Assembly (NCBI RefSeq): GCF_014764715.1
Contig: NZ_JACXXE010000004.1
Coordinates: forward strand, 238,722 to 302,721
Origin: Bacillus crepusculi
GTDB taxonomy: Bacteria; Bacillota; Bacilli; Bacillales; Bacillaceae
Length of the DNA stretch: 64,000 nucleotides
Direction of reading: 5' to 3'
Positions 61,176 through 64,000 of this stretch are shown piece by piece. Numbering within the stretch: position 1 is the stretch's first letter; each line of letters begins with the position of its first letter. Both the position numbers and the translations under genes were made by a program. The notes under the pieces were generated by a model, which made no database searches, had not been told where the DNA came from, and was given only the letters and a program-made list of their open reading frames with translations.

Positions 61176-62060
61176 ATGCGAATTGGAGGCATTGAAGCAG
61201 GCGGAACAAAATTTGTCTGCGGCTATGGAACAATAGATGGAACGATTGAACACATGACTTCCTTTGCAACAGGGAACCCAGTTGAAACATGCCAAAAAGT
61301 GATCGAGTATTTTACAGAGCATCCTGTCGATGCAATTGGCATTGGGGCATTTGGGCCTGTCGATGTGAAAGAGCAAAGCCCAAGCTATGGGACGATTTTA
61401 GACACACCAAAAACAGCCTGGCGCCAATTCCCTTTCCTTTCTACCTTAAAACAAGCCCTCGGGCTCCCAATGAAGCTTGATACCGATGTAAACTGTGCAG
61501 CGCTCGGGGAAGCCCGTTTTTCGCCCGAAGCAGAAAAGCCTGCTTCTTTGGTTTACATCACCGTTGGAACTGGGATAGGCGGCGGTGCCTATATTGAACA
61601 TCGCCTCATTCACGGATTACTGCATCCAGAAATGGGCCATATCACAGTCCAGCGCCATCCTCATGACACCTATGGCGGCTGCTGTCCTATTCATCATGAT
61701 TGTTTAGAGGGGCTCGCATCTGGGCCTGCCATAGAAGGACGCTATCATACACTGGCACAAATGCTGCCAGAGGATCACCCTGCCTGGTCACTTCATGCCT
61801 ACTACCTCGGGCAAATGACCGCTAATTTATTACTCACCCTTTCACCAGAGCGCATCATTCTAGGCGGTGGTGTGATGAAACAGCCGGCTATGCTACCGCT
61901 CATCCTAGATGAAACAGAGAAGCGGCTTCGCGGGTACCTAAAACTACCAAAGCCATTACATGAAATCGTCACAAAGCCTTCCTTTGACGGATTATCTGGT
62001 TTAATGGGCGCCATTGCTCTTGGAGCCGATGCCTTACAGGCGCAAGGAGCCGCGCAATGA
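61176..62060 (+). CDS. ROK-family fructokinase/mannose kinase (GmuE-like)
   Basis: A 294-residue sugar kinase of the ROK family, similar to B. subtilis GmuE/YdhR. The ATP-binding DxGGT-type loop appears as IEAGGTKF. The sugar site includes GAFGPVD and DTDVNCAALGEA, with TVGTGIGGG as second phosphate loop. A zinc site is formed by HPEMGH, CCPIHHDC. It probably phosphorylates mannose or fructose arising from the pathway. ATG 61176 has GGAGGG 8 nt upstream; TTG 61170 is too close. Its stop overlaps the next start (ATGA). Confidence 0.88.
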   Translation: MRIGGIEAGGTKFVCGYGTIDGTIEHMTSFATGNPVETCQKVIEYFTEHPVDAIGIGAFGPVDVKEQSPSYGTILDTPKTAWRQFPFLSTLKQALGLPMKLDTDVNCAALGEARFSPEAEKPASLVYITVGTGIGGGAYIEHRLIHGLLHPEMGHITVQRHPHDTYGGCCPIHHDCLEGLASGPAIEGRYHTLAQMLPEDHPAWSLHAYYLGQMTANLLLTLSPERIILGGGVMKQPAMLPLILDETEKRLRGYLKLPKPLHEIVTKPSFDGLSGLMGAIALGADALQAQGAAQ

Positions 62061-63976
62061 TGATCACGGCAGATACTCGAACCTACCAGCTCATTCAGCG
62101 GCTATTTGAAACGAAAGGGTTCGTGAAGCTGGAGGAGCTCACTGCCTCTTTTCGCTTATCTGACCGCTCCATCCGCAATTTAATCAAAGAAGCAAACGAG
62201 CTGTTAACACAAGCTGGAGCCATGATCAAGACCATCCGCGGGAAAGGGTATACGCTCTTAACAAGTGACCAAGACGCTTTCCTGCTTTGGCTTCATCAAC
62301 AGAACCTTCCTGCCCGCTCCCTCGTCCCCGTCATGCCAGAAGAGCGTGTACGATTTATGATGAGGAAGCTATTGCTTCAATCTGATTACTTAAAAATAGA
62401 TCAGCTGGCAGAAGAACTGTTCATCAGCCGTATGACCGTCAGCAGTGATTTAAAAAAAGGACGTGAACTATTAGCCCGTTACGGCATGACCCTTGTGTCA
62501 AAGCCGGGCTTCGGCTTAAAGATTGAAGGAGACGAATTGCAAAAAAGGACGTGCTATGCAGACCTACTGCTTGAGGAAGAGCCTGCGCTCTCCAATATTA
62601 CCGAGCGGGAGCAGCTTCATTTTCCTGATATTTCTCTTGAAACCATTCGATCCATTGTGCTGACGAACCTGTATCAGGAATCACTACTCATAAAAGACAT
62701 TGCCTTAAAAAATTTAGTCATCCATTTAGCCATTGCCATTCAGCAAACACGAAAGGAACAGCGTATATCTGCTAGCACCGAGCGCACACAAAGGCCGCCA
62801 GTGTTAACTAGAATTGCTCAAAAAATCACGCAGCAAATCAGCGACACTTTTCATGTGACCTTGTCAGAGGAGGAAACAGACTACTTAGTGATGCATCTTT
62901 TGGCGAATCAAACGTGGAAAGAAGCAGACCAGCATCAAACGACAGAGGAAGTACGGCAGGCGGTCACGGTCTTTCTCCAGCATATTGAAAAAACAAGCGG
63001 TCATCGTTTTGCTAACGATGATATTTTGCGCCAAGACTTAATGCTTCATATGAAACCCTTATTGAACCGAATTCAATACGGCGTATCCTTACAAAACCCG
63101 CTTTTGCATGAAATCAAAGCGTCTTATCCTTACCCATTTGACTTGGCTGTCAGTGGACTAAATGCCTTACAGCTGGTGCGTACACCAAATGAAGACGAAG
63201 CCGCTTATGTTGCCTTGCATATTGCCGCTTCATTTGAAAGAAGTCAGCTCGGCACCTCGCAAAAAAAGAAAGCCATCATCGTGTGCGGGTCTGGGTTAGG
63301 GACGGCAAGACTGCTTGAAATTAAATTGAAGGCTGCCTTTCAGCATGAACTTGAGATTGTTGAGCTCTATTCTTATCAAGATTATGCATTTAGCACCTCA
63401 TTGCCCTGTGATGTCATCATTACAACTGTTCCGCTCGCATCAAAGGGAAAACCGGTTATTCAGGTTAACGCTTTTTTTGAACATCATGATGTACAGCGTG
63501 TGAGTGAGGTCATTCATTTATTAAATGGACAAGGGGCACCCTCCAAAGAGCTGATGTCCTTTTTCCAAGAACGACTCACCTTACTAGATGCTGACGGTTC
63601 AAATAAAGAAGAGATATTGGACATGCTATGCAGCCGTTTAGAGGCGCATCAGCTTGTATCGCCTTCTTTTCGATCCTCGGTGCTTGAGCGGGAGCAAATG
63701 TCGTCCACCTATCTTGGCAGAGGCATTGCCATGCCGCACCCGCTCATCACAAATGAAGGCACCTCCTCTGTAGCCATCGCACGCCTAAAACAGCCGATTG
63801 ACTGGCAGGGAGACCAAGCATCACTTGTCTTTTTATTAGCGATTCATAAGGATGACGCTGCCTACATGAACCAATTTTTTGAACAAGCTGTTGATTTACT
63901 AGACAATCCAGACCGCATTCACTCTCTCAAGCAAGCCAAAACATTTGATGAGCTGATGCATGTCCTGTTTCAATAG
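62057..63976 (+). CDS. PRD-containing transcriptional activator (ManR/BglG type)
   Basis: A 639-residue PTS-controlled activator like B. subtilis ManR. Order of domains: two N-terminal helix-turn-helix domains (about 5-70 and 95-150), PRD1 (about 190-285, His 223 and 280), PRD2 (about 300-395, His 331 and 388), an EIIB-like domain with Cys 410 (VCGSGLGTA), and an EIIA domain with His 561 (AMPHPL). Phosphorylation by HPr and by the cognate EII on these residues should switch it on when substrate is transported. It closes the operon and presumably drives the promoter at 56439; start ATG overlaps the kinase stop. Confidence 0.9.
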   Translation: MMITADTRTYQLIQRLFETKGFVKLEELTASFRLSDRSIRNLIKEANELLTQAGAMIKTIRGKGYTLLTSDQDAFLLWLHQQNLPARSLVPVMPEERVRFMMRKLLLQSDYLKIDQLAEELFISRMTVSSDLKKGRELLARYGMTLVSKPGFGLKIEGDELQKRTCYADLLLEEEPALSNITEREQLHFPDISLETIRSIVLTNLYQESLLIKDIALKNLVIHLAIAIQQTRKEQRISASTERTQRPPVLTRIAQKITQQISDTFHVTLSEEETDYLVMHLLANQTWKEADQHQTTEEVRQAVTVFLQHIEKTSGHRFANDDILRQDLMLHMKPLLNRIQYGVSLQNPLLHEIKASYPYPFDLAVSGLNALQLVRTPNEDEAAYVALHIAASFERSQLGTSQKKKAIIVCGSGLGTARLLEIKLKAAFQHELEIVELYSYQDYAFSTSLPCDVIITTVPLASKGKPVIQVNAFFEHHDVQRVSEVIHLLNGQGAPSKELMSFFQERLTLLDADGSNKEEILDMLCSRLEAHQLVSPSFRSSVLEREQMSSTYLGRGIAMPHPLITNEGTSSVAIARLKQPIDWQGDQASLVFLLAIHKDDAAYMNQFFEQAVDLLDNPDRIHSLKQAKTFDELMHVLFQ

Positions 63977-64000
63977 CACATAAGGCCGCCCAAGTGAAAT

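Noticed and set aside
1..64000. CRISPR array, tRNA or rRNA genes, replication origin
   Set aside because: No regularly spaced repeats, no tRNA-like cloverleaf or rRNA sequence and no DnaA-box cluster were noticed on reading; short or unusual examples could have been missed without software.

Overview
The window looks like a chromosomal segment of a Bacillus of the B. pumilus / B. safensis / B. altitudinis type. Nearly every protein has a recognisable B. subtilis relative, and much of the left half keeps the B. subtilis order of the opuA - yce - yccK/nat - ycdA - gln region in reverse orientation. The right half mixes genes that sit elsewhere in B. subtilis (epr, wprA, qdoI) with accessory catabolic genes. 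No rRNA, tRNA, CRISPR array or intact prophage was seen. Species assignment is inference.

Left, 1-12 kb, minus strand: the start of the OpuA glycine betaine transporter, then a long tellurite-resistance-type (Ter) stress operon. It reads yceC-yceD-yceE (three TerD proteins), yceF (TerC), then a lyase / phosphoribosyltransferase-TRSP / StiP-PELOTA / HAD block absent from the B. subtilis operon as I know it, then yceG and yceH (TelA). A near-consensus extracytoplasmic-function sigma promoter (sigmaW type) lies upstream of yceC. A parS-like 16-mer sits about 60 bp further out. The four inserted genes overlap one another and resemble the computationally predicted Ter-linked module for a nucleoside-like metabolite. 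This is the most interesting system in the window.

Middle, 12-33 kb: a luciferase-like oxidoreductase, an acyltransferase behind a strong inverted repeat, a glucose-dehydrogenase paralogue, the spore germination hydrolase CwlJ, and two paralogous YcdA-type lipoproteins about 8 kb apart. Between the lipoproteins lie an IS1182-type transposase remnant, an AT-rich secreted-protein gene followed by a 57-residue membrane protein (toxin/immunity-like layout), the NatAB Na+ exporter with its NatKR two-component system, and YccK. Then come a SEC-C protein, the GlnK-GlnL glutamine-sensing pair and its likely targets glsA-glnT, with a perfect cre site in the promoter region.

Right-centre, 32-52 kb: assorted metabolic and transport genes. 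These include a quercetinase-like bicupin with a TetR regulator and a QdoR/LmrA-type box, an Epr protease behind a sigmaD-type promoter, a PadR-HAAS pair ending in a truncated third gene, and a homocysteine methyltransferase with its permease. Three copies of a small hairpin-rich repeat sit against terminator hairpins here. One is flanked by a 20-bp direct repeat of a whole terminator stem, and their ends resemble the end of the IS1182 remnant.

Right end, 52-64 kb: a coiled-coil protein, a secreted Ig-like protein, the wall protease WprA, and a complete PTS operon (EIIA, EIIB, EIIC, GH38 alpha-mannosidase, ROK sugar kinase, BglG-type PRD activator) that most likely takes up and splits 2-O-mannosylglycerate or a related mannoside under CcpA control.
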